A DNA stretch of 64,000 nucleotides, taken from contig NZ_QPKJ02000011.1 in the NCBI RefSeq assembly GCF_003344625.1, forward strand, positions 1 through 64,000, in the 5' to 3' direction. The translations under genes and the position numbers were made by a program. Of this stretch, positions 16,184 to 24,755 are shown in pieces; positions within the stretch are counted from its first letter, which is position 1; every line of letters begins with the position of its first letter. Below the pieces are notes generated by a model. The model saw only the letters and a list, made by a program, of their open reading frames with translations, had not been told where the DNA came from and did not search any database. This DNA is from Solirubrobacter deserti. Its GTDB lineage: Bacteria; Actinomycetota; Thermoleophilia; Solirubrobacterales; Solirubrobacteraceae.

Positions 16184-16921
16184 ATGCGGTTCCGCCTGCT
16201 CGCACTCGCCCTCCTCGTGGTCCTCCCCGCGTGCGGCGGGGCCGCCGCGGACACGCCCGTGACCGTCTACGCCGCGGCTTCGCTGCGGGACGTCTTCCCG
16301 GCGATCGACAAGGCGCCCCGGTACAACTTCGCCGGCTCCAACCAGCTGCAGACCCAGATCGAGCGCGGCGCGCCGGCGGACGTCTTCGCCTCCGCCAGTG
16401 CGAAGGAGCCGACCGCGCTGCACGCCGCCGGGCGTTGCTCGCGGCCGGTGGCGTTCGCCGGCAACGCGGTCGTGCTGATGGTCCCCACGGGCAACCCGGG
16501 CAGGGTGACGTCGCTGCAGTCGCTGGCGTCCGGCCCGCGGCGGCGGCTGGCGGTGGGTGCCGAGGACGTGCCGGTCGGCAAGTACACGCGCGAGCTGCTC
16601 GACAACGCCGGGCTGAGCGACGTCCTGGCCCGCCACACCGTCTCCAACGAGCCGGACGTGGCAAGCCTCAGCGCCAAGGTCGCGCTCGGGTCGGCCGACG
16701 CGGGCTTCGCCTACAACACCGACGCGCGCGCCACGGGCGACCGGGTCGAGGTGATTCGCCTGCCCGCGGACGTGCAGCCGAAGATCCAGTACCTGCTGTG
16801 CGCGGTCCAGCGGGAAGGCGCCAACACCGAGGCGGCGCAGGCGTTCATCGACCAGGTGCGGTCGCCGGAGGGCCGGAGCGTGCTCCAGCGCCTCGGCTTC
16901 ACGCCGCCCCCCGGGGACTGA
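16184..16921 (+). CDS. modA: molybdate ABC transporter, substrate-binding lipoprotein
   Basis: A 245-residue periplasmic-type binding protein. The signal peptide ends in the lipobox VVLPACGG, so the protein is a lipoprotein. ModA features include VTVYAAASLRDVFPAI near the mature N-terminus, NFAGSNQLQTQIERGAPADV and FASASAKEP, and SADAGFAYNTDAR. ATG 16184 is chosen over the TTG 16166 and ATG 16175 by signal-peptide length. It binds molybdate (or tungstate) and delivers it to ModBC, whose genes follow with no gap. Confidence 0.95.
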   Translation: MRFRLLALALLVVLPACGGAAADTPVTVYAAASLRDVFPAIDKAPRYNFAGSNQLQTQIERGAPADVFASASAKEPTALHAAGRCSRPVAFAGNAVVLMVPTGNPGRVTSLQSLASGPRRRLAVGAEDVPVGKYTRELLDNAGLSDVLARHTVSNEPDVASLSAKVALGSADAGFAYNTDARATGDRVEVIRLPADVQPKIQYLLCAVQREGANTEAAQAFIDQVRSPEGRSVLQRLGFTPPPGD

Positions 16922-17734
16922 GTGCGCGCCGGGTTCACCGCCCTGCTGGCGCTGTGCCTGGGCGTCGTCCTGGCCTTCCTGGCGATCCCGATCGTCGCGC
17001 TGTTCACGGAGGTCCCGCTCGGGGACGTGCCGAGCCTGCTGGGCGACCCGGCGGTGCGGGACGCGCTGGCCGTGACCGCCCGCACGAACGCGATCGCCAA
17101 CGGCGCGATCCTCCTCGTCGGCACGCCCGCCGCCTACCTGGTCGCGACCCGCCGGTTCCCGGGCCGCGCGCTGGTGATCACGCTGATCGAGCTGCCGCTC
17201 GTGCTGCCGCCCGCGGTGGCCGGGATCGGGCTGCTGGCCGCGTTCGGGGCCGGCGGGCTGCTCGGCGGCGCGTTCGTGCTGCCGTTCACGGAGTGGGCGG
17301 TCGTGCTCGCCGTCGTCTTCGTCGCCTCGCCGTTCTACCTGCGCCAGGCGATCAGCGCGTTCGAGAGCGTGGACCCCACCTTGCACGACGCGGCGCGCAC
17401 GCTCGGCGCCTCCCCCGCGCGCACGTTCGCCCGCATCGCGCTCCCGCTCGCCGCGTCCGGCCTCGTCGCCGGCTGGGTGCTCGCGTTCGCGCGCGGGATC
17501 GGCGAGTTCGGCGCGACGATCGTGTTCGCCGGCAACGTCCGCGGCGAGACGAGCACGCTCACGTTGACCATCTACGAGCAGCTCGAGGCGAGCTTCGACG
17601 TCGCGCTCTCGATCGGCATCCTGCTCGTGGTGCTCAGCGCGGTCGTGCTGCTTTCGTACAAGCTCCTCTCGTGGCGCCGCTCGAGCTCGACCTCACCGAC
17701 CTCCTTCGCACGTTCGAGCTCCGCGCCCGCCTGA
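16922..17734 (+). CDS. modB: molybdate ABC transporter permease
   Basis: A 270-residue membrane protein with about six helices. The GTG start directly follows the modA stop. ModB marks are ELPLVLPPAVAGIGLLAAFG, the cytoplasmic coupling EAA-like loop DAARTLGASPARTFARIALP, and LAFARGIGEFGATIVFAGN near the C-terminus. The last 23 residues are Ser-rich and overlap modC in another frame, so they may be of little functional weight. It forms the transmembrane channel dimer for molybdate uptake. Confidence 0.95.
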   Translation: MRAGFTALLALCLGVVLAFLAIPIVALFTEVPLGDVPSLLGDPAVRDALAVTARTNAIANGAILLVGTPAAYLVATRRFPGRALVITLIELPLVLPPAVAGIGLLAAFGAGGLLGGAFVLPFTEWAVVLAVVFVASPFYLRQAISAFESVDPTLHDAARTLGASPARTFARIALPLAASGLVAGWVLAFARGIGEFGATIVFAGNVRGETSTLTLTIYEQLEASFDVALSIGILLVVLSAVVLLSYKLLSWRRSSSTSPTSFARSSSAPA

Positions 17735-18669
17735 CGGTCGAAGCCGAGACGTTCGCGCTGGTCGGGCCGAGCGGCGCGGGCAAGTCGACGATCCTGCGCC
17801 ACGTCGCCGGGCTGCGGACGCCGTCCGCCGGCCGGATCACCCTCGGCGACGACGTGTGGTTCGACAGCGCGCGGCGGATCGACCGCGCGCCGGACCGCCG
17901 GAGCGTCGGCCTCGTCTTCCAGGAGTACGCGCTCTTCCCGCACCTGACCGTCGCGGCCAACGTGGCCTTCGGCGGCGCGTCGCAGGCACGCGTGGGCGAG
18001 CTGCTGGAGCGCTTCCGGATCGGCCATCTCGCGCGCGAGAAACCGACCCGGCTGAGCGGCGGCGAGCGCCAGCGCGTGGCCGTCGCCCGCGCGCTCGGCC
18101 GCGACCCGCAGGTGCTGCTGCTCGACGAGCCGCTGTCCGCGCTGGACGCGCACACGCGCGCCGCCGTGCGCGAGGAGCTCGCCGACATCCTCGCCGCGCA
18201 GCGCATCCCCACGCTGATGGTCACGCACGACTTCCTGGACGCGAGCACGCTCGCCGACCGCGTCGGCGTGATCCGCGACGGCCGCCTGCACCAGATCGGG
18301 CGGCCGGAGGAACTCACCGCGCATCCCGCCGACGAGTTCGTCGCCAGCCTCACGGGCGGCAACCTCCTGCACGGGGAAGCCGAGGGCACGCGCGTCACGC
18401 TCGACGACGGCACCGTGATCGAGGTCGCCGAGCCCGCGCGCGGGCGCGTCGGCGTGGCCGTCTACCCGTGGGAGATCGCCGTCACGAGCCGCCCGCCCGC
18501 CGCCGGCAACGTGCTCGCGGGCACCGTCGGCGCGATCACGCCCGACCGCGGGCGCACCCGCGTGCGCGTCGGCCCGCTGGTGGCCGAGGTCGGGACCGCC
18601 GATGGCCTCGAGCGCGGTGCGCGCGCCTACGCGTCCTTCGCGCCGGGCAGCGCCCGCGTCATCCGCTGA
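17671..18669 (+). CDS. modC: molybdate ABC transporter ATP-binding protein
   Basis: A 332-residue protein. Walker A is GPSGAGKST, the Q-loop is LVFQEYALFPHLTV, the signature is LSGGERQRVAVARALG, Walker B is VLLLDEPLSALD, and the H-loop is LMVTHDFLDA. A C-terminal TOBE-like domain (about 260-330, with VAVYPWEIAVTSRPP) would sense oxyanion. GTG 17671 lies inside modB (64-nt overlap); no in-frame start occurs before the first conserved strand. It powers ModB. The 3' end overlaps the convergent padR gene by 11 bp. Confidence 0.95.
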   Translation: MAPLELDLTDLLRTFELRARLTVEAETFALVGPSGAGKSTILRHVAGLRTPSAGRITLGDDVWFDSARRIDRAPDRRSVGLVFQEYALFPHLTVAANVAFGGASQARVGELLERFRIGHLAREKPTRLSGGERQRVAVARALGRDPQVLLLDEPLSALDAHTRAAVREELADILAAQRIPTLMVTHDFLDASTLADRVGVIRDGRLHQIGRPEELTAHPADEFVASLTGGNLLHGEAEGTRVTLDDGTVIEVAEPARGRVGVAVYPWEIAVTSRPPAAGNVLAGTVGAITPDRGRTRVRVGPLVAEVGTADGLERGARAYASFAPGSARVIR

Positions 18670-19180
18670 GCAGGCCGTCCACGAACCGGATCGCCGCGCG
18701 CGTGCTCTCGAGCCGCCACAGCGCCAGCGTGCGTGCGAAGCCCTCGTCGCGCGCGTCCTCGAGCTCGCGCGCGATGGCCCCGAGGCGCTCGCGTTGCGCG
18801 GTCAGCAGCGGCGCCGGATCGACGCCGGAACGGTCCAGGAACAGCAGCTTGAGCATGAGCTCCGCCCGCGCGTCGCGGACGTGCCACACGGGCTCCAGGC
18901 GCCACGCGTCCACCCGCGCGCGGCCGTCGGCGGTCACGTCGAACACCGTGCGCGGCGGGCCGCTCCCGCTCGGCTCGGTCCCCACCTCCTGCACGAGCTC
19001 CCGCTCGGCGAGCACGTCCAGCGTCCGGTACACGAGCGGGCGGCGCATCGCCCACACCCGCCCGACCTCGCCGCCGGGCGCGAGAGCGCGGGCGATCGCG
19101 AAGCCGTGCGTCGGCCCCTCGGCGACGAGCGCGAGCACGGCCCACTCGCCGGTCGCGAGCTGGTCTGGACGGCGCCGCAT
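18659..19180 (-). CDS. PadR family transcriptional regulator
   Basis: A 173-residue protein. The winged helix spans about 8-90 with TGEWAVLALVAEGPTHGFAI, PLVYRTLDVLAERELVQEVG and RTVFDVTADGRARVDAW. The C-terminal helical dimerisation domain follows. ATG 19180 places the domain at the N-terminus as usual; a longer reading to 19273 adds unstructured sequence. It is convergent with modC and divergent from the small gene at 19272. The target and ligand (often phenolics or drugs in this family) are unknown. Confidence 0.88.
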   Translation of the reverse strand: MRRRPDQLATGEWAVLALVAEGPTHGFAIARALAPGGEVGRVWAMRRPLVYRTLDVLAERELVQEVGTEPSGSGPPRTVFDVTADGRARVDAWRLEPVWHVRDARAELMLKLLFLDRSGVDPAPLLTAQRERLGAIARELEDARDEGFARTLALWRLESTRAAIRFVDGLLSG

Positions 19181-19271
19181 CGACGCGGGCAAACCTACCG
19201 CGCGCGTTGCGATCTGACCATCAGGCCGATGGCGGACCGGCGCTCGGCTACAACCACTGACCGTGTCGTGC

Positions 19272-19517
19272 ATGGACTATCGCGTCATCCAAGAGTTCAC
19301 CCTGCCGGGCGATCCGCCGACCCAGGACCGCCTCGACCGCCTGCGCGCGCGCCTCACCGCCGCGGCGCCGGGCGCGTCGATCGAGCTCGGCATCGGTCGG
19401 ATGCTCGTGCACATGACGGTCAGTGCCACGGACGCCGAGCGCGCCGTCGCCAGCGCGCGCGACACCGCCTCGGGCGTGCTCGGCCGACGTGCCGCGCACG
19501 CCGAGATCGCTCCCTAA
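19272..19517 (+). CDS. small hypothetical protein
   Basis: An 81-residue protein beginning MDYRVIQEFTLPGD. A beta-alpha-beta pattern is visible: strand VIQEFTLPG, helix QDRLDRLRARLTAA, strand RMLVHMTVSATDAER, then helix AVASARDTASGVLG. That order fits a small ferredoxin-like or ACT-like fold. The gene ends 10 nt before the dehydrogenase start and may be co-transcribed with it. GTG 19263 is an alternative start. Not recognised as a named family. Confidence 0.55.
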   Translation: MDYRVIQEFTLPGDPPTQDRLDRLRARLTAAAPGASIELGIGRMLVHMTVSATDAERAVASARDTASGVLGRRAAHAEIAP

Positions 19518-19527
19518 GCTGACGCCC

Positions 19528-20448
19528 GTGTGGGCGTACGCGATCATCGCGCCGGGACGGCTGGAGCGTGTCGAGGTACCGGTGCCGGTCGCCGGCGCCG
19601 GCCAGCGGCTCGTGCGGCTGCGCGCGGGCGGGATCTGCGGCTCGGACCTGCCGATGTTCCGCGGCCGCCGCAGCCAGCACTTCATCGACAACACGGGCGA
19701 CCCCGGCTTCCCGCTGCACGAGGTGGTCGGGGACGCCGAGGACGGGACGCGCGTGGTCGGCTGGCCGGCCGGGCACCGCGGGCTCGCGGAGTGGTTCGTC
19801 GCCGACGCCGACCAGGTGATCGCGGTCGACAGCGACCTCAGCGACGTCGAGGCGACCGTCATCCAGCCGTTGTGCACGGTGCTGCACGCGCTCGACCGGC
19901 TCGGCGACGTCACCGGCCGGCGCGCGGCCGTGATCGGGCTCGGCTCGATCGGGCTGCTGTTCGCGCACGTGCTCAGCCGGCGCGGCGCGCTCGTGAGCGG
20001 CGTCGACCGCGTGGACCGGCGCGCGTTCGCCGAGCCGTTCGGGTTGCGCGAGGTGCGCTGGGACGACGCCACCGCCCTCCCCCACGACGCGTTCCACGTC
20101 GTGATCGAAGCCGTCGGCCATCAGACGCACACGTTGTCGGCGGCGGTCGACGCGCTCGCGCCCGACGGCACGCTGTACGCGTTCGGCGTCCCCGACGACA
20201 CGCACTACCCGTTCCCGTTCACGCCATTCTTCCGCAAGAACGGAACGCTGCTCTCCGGCGTCACGGTCGAGCGGGCGAGCGCCCTGCGGGCCGCCCGCGC
20301 CTACCTGCTCGAACACCGGGAGCTGCTGGGCGCCTACATCACCGACGTGCTGCCCGTCACCCGCGCGCAGGAGGCGTTCGAGCTCGCCGTCGCCCCGACC
20401 ATCGGCCGCGCGAAGATCGTCCTGTCAGTCGCGGATGTCGATGCCTAG
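19528..20448 (+). CDS. zinc-type medium-chain alcohol dehydrogenase, short form
   Basis: A 306-residue protein of the MDR superfamily. The GroES-like part has RLRAGGICGSDLPMFRGRRS (catalytic Cys) and GFPLHEVVGD; the Rossmann part has AVIGLGSIGLLFAHVLSRRG. The structural zinc loop with four Cys, present in most ADHs, is missing, which explains the short length. The ending PVTRAQEAFELAVAPTIGRAKIVL is typical of sorbitol/threonine dehydrogenase relatives. GTG 19528 is chosen at the start of the conserved strand WAYAIIAPG. The substrate is unknown. Confidence 0.88.
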   Translation: MWAYAIIAPGRLERVEVPVPVAGAGQRLVRLRAGGICGSDLPMFRGRRSQHFIDNTGDPGFPLHEVVGDAEDGTRVVGWPAGHRGLAEWFVADADQVIAVDSDLSDVEATVIQPLCTVLHALDRLGDVTGRRAAVIGLGSIGLLFAHVLSRRGALVSGVDRVDRRAFAEPFGLREVRWDDATALPHDAFHVVIEAVGHQTHTLSAAVDALAPDGTLYAFGVPDDTHYPFPFTPFFRKNGTLLSGVTVERASALRAARAYLLEHRELLGAYITDVLPVTRAQEAFELAVAPTIGRAKIVLSVADVDA

Positions 20449-21060
20449 CCCGCGGGCGAGCAGCGGGCCGAGGCTCACGAGCTGCACCGGGTCGATCGTC
20501 GCGCCACGCAGCGCCGTGACGTCGCCGTCGGGCTCCACGTCGCTGCCGCGCAGGTCGACGGCCCGCAGCCGCAGGTGATCGACCACCACGCGCCGCATCG
20601 CGCACGCGGCGAAGCGCGACTCGCGGATCTCCGCCCCGCTGAGGTCCGCGTCGTCGAGCACGCAGTCCTCGAAGCTGACGTGGCGCAGCTTGCTGGCGCG
20701 CAGGCTGGCGAGATCGAGCTTGCAACCCACGAACGCGACGTCCTCCAGCGTCGCCTCCGCCACCTTGAACCCGGTCATCCGGCAGCGCTCGAAGCGCACG
20801 CGCGTGAGCGCCCCGCCGCCGACGTCCGCGTTGGAGAGGTCGGCGTCGGTGACGACCACGTCCGCCAGCCGCAGCGAGCGCAGCCGCGCGCTCGCAAGGC
20901 GCGTGCGGTCCAGCCGGCTGCGCAGCACGCGCGCGCCCGCAGCCTTGAGCTCGCTCAGGTCGAGCTCGCCCACGAGCGCGTCCTCGACGTCGAAGCGCCC
21001 GTCCGGCGTCCACGGCGTCAGGTCCTCGTCGTCGAGGACGTCCGGCTTCTCCACCCGCAT
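20425..21060 (-). CDS. pentapeptide-repeat protein
   Basis: A 211-residue protein. From about residue 35 to 165 the sequence follows the five-residue rule with Leu/Phe at the centre (for example ADLSNADV, CKLDLASLRASKLRHVSF, DCVLDDADLSGAEIRESRF), which predicts a right-handed quadrilateral beta-helix. The first 30 residues are acidic. Members include gyrase-protecting Qnr-like proteins and many of unknown role; no diagnostic Qnr loop is visible. The 3' end overlaps the dehydrogenase by 24 bp. ATG 21060 is divergent from trmO, 21 nt away. Confidence 0.85.
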   Translation of the reverse strand: MRVEKPDVLDDEDLTPWTPDGRFDVEDALVGELDLSELKAAGARVLRSRLDRTRLASARLRSLRLADVVVTDADLSNADVGGGALTRVRFERCRMTGFKVAEATLEDVAFVGCKLDLASLRASKLRHVSFEDCVLDDADLSGAEIRESRFAACAMRRVVVDHLRLRAVDLRGSDVEPDGDVTALRGATIDPVQLVSLGPLLARGLGIDIRD

Positions 21061-21081
21061 CGTCTGGGAGGCTACGACGTC

Positions 21082-21483
21082 ATGAACCTGGTCGCGATCG
21101 GACGGGTGCAGTCGCCGCTCACGCTGCGTGAGGACGCGCCCAAACAGGGGGACGAGGGCGCGCCCGACGCCTGGCTGGTGTTCGACGAGGCGGTGGCGGA
21201 AGGCCTCGACGGGATCGTGGCGGGCGACGAGCTGCTCCTGCTGACGTGGTTGGACCAGGCCGAGCGCGACGTGCTCAAGGTGATCCCGCGCGGCGACCGC
21301 TCGCGCGGCGTCCAGGGCGTGTTCAACACGCGCTCGCCGGACCGCCCGAACCCGATCGGCCTGCACCGGGTGACCGTGCTCGAAGTGAACGGCCCGCGCC
21401 TGCACGTGCGTAACCTGGAAGCGCTCGACGGCACGCCGATCGTCGACGTCAAGCCGTTGCTGCGCAGCATCGAGGAACGATGA
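21082..21483 (+). CDS. trmO: tRNA m6t6A methyltransferase TrmO (TsaA/YaeB-like)
   Basis: A 133-residue protein containing the single TrmO/YaeB beta-barrel domain. Signatures are AIGRVQSPL at the N-terminus, DGIVAGDELLLLTWLDQAER in the middle, and GVFNTRSPDRPNPIGLHRVT, the family hallmark that binds S-adenosylmethionine. The enzyme methylates N6 of t6A37 in tRNA-Thr(GGU) in the characterised E. coli case. It is shorter than E. coli TrmO, as is common in actinobacteria. It overlaps the HD gene by 4 nt (ATGA), so they are one operon. Confidence 0.9.
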   Translation: MNLVAIGRVQSPLTLREDAPKQGDEGAPDAWLVFDEAVAEGLDGIVAGDELLLLTWLDQAERDVLKVIPRGDRSRGVQGVFNTRSPDRPNPIGLHRVTVLEVNGPRLHVRNLEALDGTPIVDVKPLLRSIEER

Positions 21484-22061
21484 GCCGACCTTCCCCACCC
21501 GCCCCCGGGCCGTACCTGCAAACCGTGTCGGGGCGATTCGTGAACCCGTTCGACCCCGACCCCGAGCAGCTGGACCCGCACGACATCGCCCGCGCACTGG
21601 CGAACGTCTGCCGCTTCGGCGGGCACTGTCGGCCGTTCTACTCCGTCGCGCAGCACTCGGTGATCGTCAGCGAGCTGGTGGAGGCGCGCGGCGGCGACGT
21701 CGAGGACGTCTTCGCCGCGCTCATGCACGACGCCAGCGAGGCCTACCTCGGCGACATGCCGCACCCGATCAAGCACCGCTCCCCGCTCGGCGCCGCGTTC
21801 AAGGAGGCCGAGGGCCACCTGGAGGGCGTGCTGCGCGAGCGCTTCGCGATCAAGTCCGACGTGCCGGACATCAAGCGCGTGGACCGCGCGCTGCTCGCCA
21901 CCGAGCGGCGCACGCTCAGCGGCGAGAGCTGGGACTGGCCGGAGCTCGAGGGCGTCGAGGCGCTCGACCTCGAGCTGGTCGCATGGCCGCCGGACGAGGC
22001 CGAGCGCGCGTTCCTGGCGCGCTTCGACGCGCTGCAGGCGCGCCGCTCAGCCGAGCCGTAG
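21480..22061 (+). CDS. HD-domain phosphohydrolase (YfbR-like)
   Basis: A 193-residue protein. The metal ligands of the HD fold appear as FYSVAQHSVIVSELVEARG and FAALMHDASEAYLGDMPHPI, followed by an all-helical body. The opening segment with TVSGRFVNPFDPDPEQLDPH and the length are those of a subgroup of 5'-nucleotidase/YfbR-type hydrolases seen in phages and bacteria. A nucleotide substrate is likely but not proven. It is translationally coupled to trmO. The 3' end overlaps the convergent HD-GYP gene by 15 bp. Confidence 0.88.
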   Translation: MSRPSPPAPGPYLQTVSGRFVNPFDPDPEQLDPHDIARALANVCRFGGHCRPFYSVAQHSVIVSELVEARGGDVEDVFAALMHDASEAYLGDMPHPIKHRSPLGAAFKEAEGHLEGVLRERFAIKSDVPDIKRVDRALLATERRTLSGESWDWPELEGVEALDLELVAWPPDEAERAFLARFDALQARRSAEP

Positions 22062-23096
22062 GAAGGCGTCGACGACGTCCGGGTCGAACTGGCGGCCGCG
22101 CAGGGCGACGATCTCGTCCCGGGCACGCTCCGGCGTCCAAGCGTCTTTGTACGGGCGCGGCGAGGTGAGCGCGTCGTAGACGTCGGCGAGCGCCACGATC
22201 CGGCCGGCCTCGGGGATCGCGGTCCCGGAGAGCTCGTACGGATAGCCGGTCCCGTCCCACCACTCGTGGTGGGAGCGGGCGATTGCGCGGCCCATCCGCA
22301 GCACGTCCGAGTGCGCGCCGTCGAGGATCGAGGCGCCCGCCTCGGCGTGGCCCTTGACCTGCTCGAACTCCTGCTCGCTGAGCCGGCCCGGCTTGAGCAG
22401 GACGGCGTCGGAGATCGCGAGCTTGCCGATGTCGTGCAGCGGGGCGGCGAGCCGCAGCAGCGCGACGCGGTGCGGCTCCCAGCCGAGCTCGGACGCGATC
22501 CGCGCGGCCAGGTCGGCGACGCGCTCGGTGTGCTCGTAGGTCGCGCCGTCGCGGTACTCGGCGGCGCGCGCGAGGCACTGCAGCGTCTCGGTGCGCGCCG
22601 CGTCGAGCTGCTCGTAGACCTGCACGTTCTCGATCGCGACCGCGGTCGAGTCCGCGAGCGCCTGCAGCAGGTCGAGCTCGTGGTCGCTCGGGCGGCGCAT
22701 GTCGGCCCAGTAGTTGCCGATCGCACCGACCGGGTCGAGCGTGCGAATCGGGACCATCGCGAGGCTCTTGACGAACGTCGGCCGGTACGCGGCGTGCGGG
22801 ATCCGCTCGTCCACGTAGATGTCCTCGATCGCGACCGAGCGCCGGTTGTTCATCGCCCAGCCCGAGATGCACTGGCCGAGCGGGAAGCGCTGCCCCTTCC
22901 ACAGCGGCTCGATGGCGTCCTCGTCGGCGTAGAAGCACTTGTCGCCGTCGCGCAGCACGAACGTCGCGCCGTCGGCCCCCGTCAACCGGCGCGCGCCGGT
23001 GCGGACGATCGACTGGATCTCGGGGAGCGAGCGGGCCAGCGACAGCCGCTGGACAAGGCCGATCAACTCCTGGGCCGGGTCCGACTGGGTCTGCAT
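22047..23096 (-). CDS. GAF-HD-GYP protein (probable cyclic-di-GMP phosphodiesterase)
   Basis: A 349-residue protein. A GAF domain (about 10-165) has GADGATFVLRDGDKCFYADE and GQCISGWAMNNRRSVAIEDI. The HD-GYP domain (about 175-345) keeps all marks: EHTERVADLAARIA, APLHDIGKLAI, HHEWWDGTGYPYELSG and IVALADVYDALTSPRPYK. The HD metal residues and the GYP triplet are intact, so hydrolysis of c-di-GMP to GMP is expected under control of the GAF ligand. ATG 23096 is chosen; upstream sequence is unlike a domain. It is a functional counterpart of the GGDEF-EAL protein at 30527. Confidence 0.92.
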   Translation of the reverse strand: MQTQSDPAQELIGLVQRLSLARSLPEIQSIVRTGARRLTGADGATFVLRDGDKCFYADEDAIEPLWKGQRFPLGQCISGWAMNNRRSVAIEDIYVDERIPHAAYRPTFVKSLAMVPIRTLDPVGAIGNYWADMRRPSDHELDLLQALADSTAVAIENVQVYEQLDAARTETLQCLARAAEYRDGATYEHTERVADLAARIASELGWEPHRVALLRLAAPLHDIGKLAISDAVLLKPGRLSEQEFEQVKGHAEAGASILDGAHSDVLRMGRAIARSHHEWWDGTGYPYELSGTAIPEAGRIVALADVYDALTSPRPYKDAWTPERARDEIVALRGRQFDPDVVDAFLRLG

Positions 23097-23235
23097 CGGC
23101 GGTGAGTATCGGCCGATCGCCGCGCGAACTTGAAGGCATATGCCGGAAATGGTTCGCACGCTGACGAAGTGGCAACTTCCGAGCGCTCACACGGCATTTA
23201 CATCTTCGGCCCGTCGAGCGAGGAAGCTGGTCGGA

Positions 23236-24282
23236 GTGGACGTGGTCCGCGTTCTGGCGAAGCTCGAGCCGGGCGGCGCGCAGCTGAGCGCGCTCCGGCT
23301 GAGCGTCGCGCTGCGCGAGCACGGGATCGAGACGCGGCTGCTCGCGGGCGAGGCCTGCCGTGCGGGCCTTCAGCTCGCGCGCGAGCACGGCTTCGAGCCG
23401 GAGTGCCTGCGCGGCGAGCTGGGCCGGCTGCAGTGGGCGCCGTCCCGCGCGTTCGCGGCGTGGCTGGCCCCGCGGCTGGCGGGGGCCGAGCTCGTGCACG
23501 CGCACATGTTCGGCGCCTGGTGGGCGGCGGCGCAGGTGCTCGCGCCGGAGGTGCCGCTGGTGGCGAGCGAGCACAACGCGCTGACCTGGCCGGGCCCGCC
23601 GCAGGAGCGGGAGCTGCGCGCGGCGCTGCCACGGGTCGACCACTTCTTCGCCCACGGTCCGGCCGCGCGCGCAACCGTGCTGAAGGCGGGCCTGGCGCCG
23701 GAGCGCCTGGCCCCCGGACGCTCCCCGGTCGTGGGCCTGGCCGCGAGTCCGCGGCCCGGGCTGCCGTCGCCACGGATCGTGTTCTGCGGGCGCCTGGCGC
23801 CGGACAAAGGCCCCGACGTGCTGGCGCGCGCGCTGCGCCGCGTGCCGGCCTGCCCGCCGGCGTACTTCGTCGGCGACGGGCCGCTGCGCGAGCATCTGGA
23901 GGCGCTCGCGCCGGACGCGGTGTTCGCGGGCTGGCAGCGCGATCCGGCGCCGTGGGTCGCCGGCGCCGCCGTGCTGGCCGCGCCCTCACGCGCCGACGCG
24001 TGGTCACAGAGCGTGGTGACGGCGATGGCGCTGGGCACGCCGGTGGTGGCGGCCGCCGTGGAAGGGCTGCCGGCGGTGCTCGCCGACGGGCGCGGGATCC
24101 TCGTCGCGCCCGAGGACCCGGACGCGCTCGCCGCCGCGCTCGACGACGTGCTGTGCGGCCGCCGCCGGCCGGATCTGGCGGCGGCGCGCGAGTACGCACT
24201 CGGCTTCACGCCCGAGCTGGTGGCCGAGCAGTACGCCGCCGTCTACGCGCGCGTCAGCGCGGAACTTCGATCGTTCGCATGA
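23236..24282 (+). CDS. GT4-family glycosyltransferase
   Basis: About 348 residues in a GT-B fold. The N-terminal half has LAKLEPGGAQLSALRLSVAL and ELVHAHMFGAWWAAAQVL, with VASEHNALTW; the C-terminal donor-binding half has IVFCGRLAPDKGPDVLARAL, FVGDGPLREHLEAL and APSRADAWSQSVVTAMALG. GTG 23236 is chosen for an AGGAAG ribosome-binding site and because the fold begins at VVRVLAKL; an ATG at 23140 would add about 30 odd residues. It transfers a sugar from a nucleotide or lipid donor to an unknown acceptor. Confidence 0.88.
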   Translation: MDVVRVLAKLEPGGAQLSALRLSVALREHGIETRLLAGEACRAGLQLAREHGFEPECLRGELGRLQWAPSRAFAAWLAPRLAGAELVHAHMFGAWWAAAQVLAPEVPLVASEHNALTWPGPPQERELRAALPRVDHFFAHGPAARATVLKAGLAPERLAPGRSPVVGLAASPRPGLPSPRIVFCGRLAPDKGPDVLARALRRVPACPPAYFVGDGPLREHLEALAPDAVFAGWQRDPAPWVAGAAVLAAPSRADAWSQSVVTAMALGTPVVAAAVEGLPAVLADGRGILVAPEDPDALAAALDDVLCGRRRPDLAAAREYALGFTPELVAEQYAAVYARVSAELRSFA

Positions 24283-24700
24283 CGATCCGCGTCTCGGTGG
24301 CGGCGACGCCGCCGCGGCTGCGCAGCTCGCGCACGGTCTGGTCGAGGTCTGCCGCGTCCTCGCACGCGAGCTGCACGATGTAGTCGAAGCGGCCGGTGAC
24401 GAACGCGATCGAGCGGGTCGCGGGCAGCGAGCGGGCCAGACGCTCGAACGTGTCCGGGTCGGTCGTGGGCGCGAGCCGCACGTCGATGTAGGCGCCGAGC
24501 GAGCGCCCGAGCTCGCCCTGGTCGATCAGCGCCGTGTAGCCGCGGATCACGCCGCGCGCCTCCAGCCGCCGGACGCGCTCGGCGACCGCGTGCGCGCTCA
24601 GGCCCACCTCCTGCGCGATCTGCGCGAACGGCGCCCGTCCGTTTCGGACGAGCTCACGGATGATGTGGTTGTCGATCTCGCCGGACACAGCCGAAACCAC
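24254..24700 (-). CDS. Lrp/AsnC family regulator (AldR-like)
   Basis: A 148-residue protein. The helix-turn-helix (about 8-60) has IIRELVRNGRAPFAQIAQEV and GLSAHAVAERVRRLEARGVI; the RAM effector domain follows (GAYIDVRLAPTTDPDTFERL, VTGRFDYIVQLACEDAADL). It is divergent from the alanine dehydrogenase gene with a 55-bp shared control region, the classical AldR/ald arrangement in actinobacteria, so it probably activates or represses ald in response to alanine. The 3' end overlaps the glycosyltransferase by 29 bp. Confidence 0.93.
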   Translation of the reverse strand: MVSAVSGEIDNHIIRELVRNGRAPFAQIAQEVGLSAHAVAERVRRLEARGVIRGYTALIDQGELGRSLGAYIDVRLAPTTDPDTFERLARSLPATRSIAFVTGRFDYIVQLACEDAADLDQTVRELRSRGGVAATETRIVMRTIEVPR

Positions 24701-24755
24701 AGCAGATGACCTTCACATCTTGCAAGTCGGTCGCGTGGGGGGTGACAGTCCCGCA

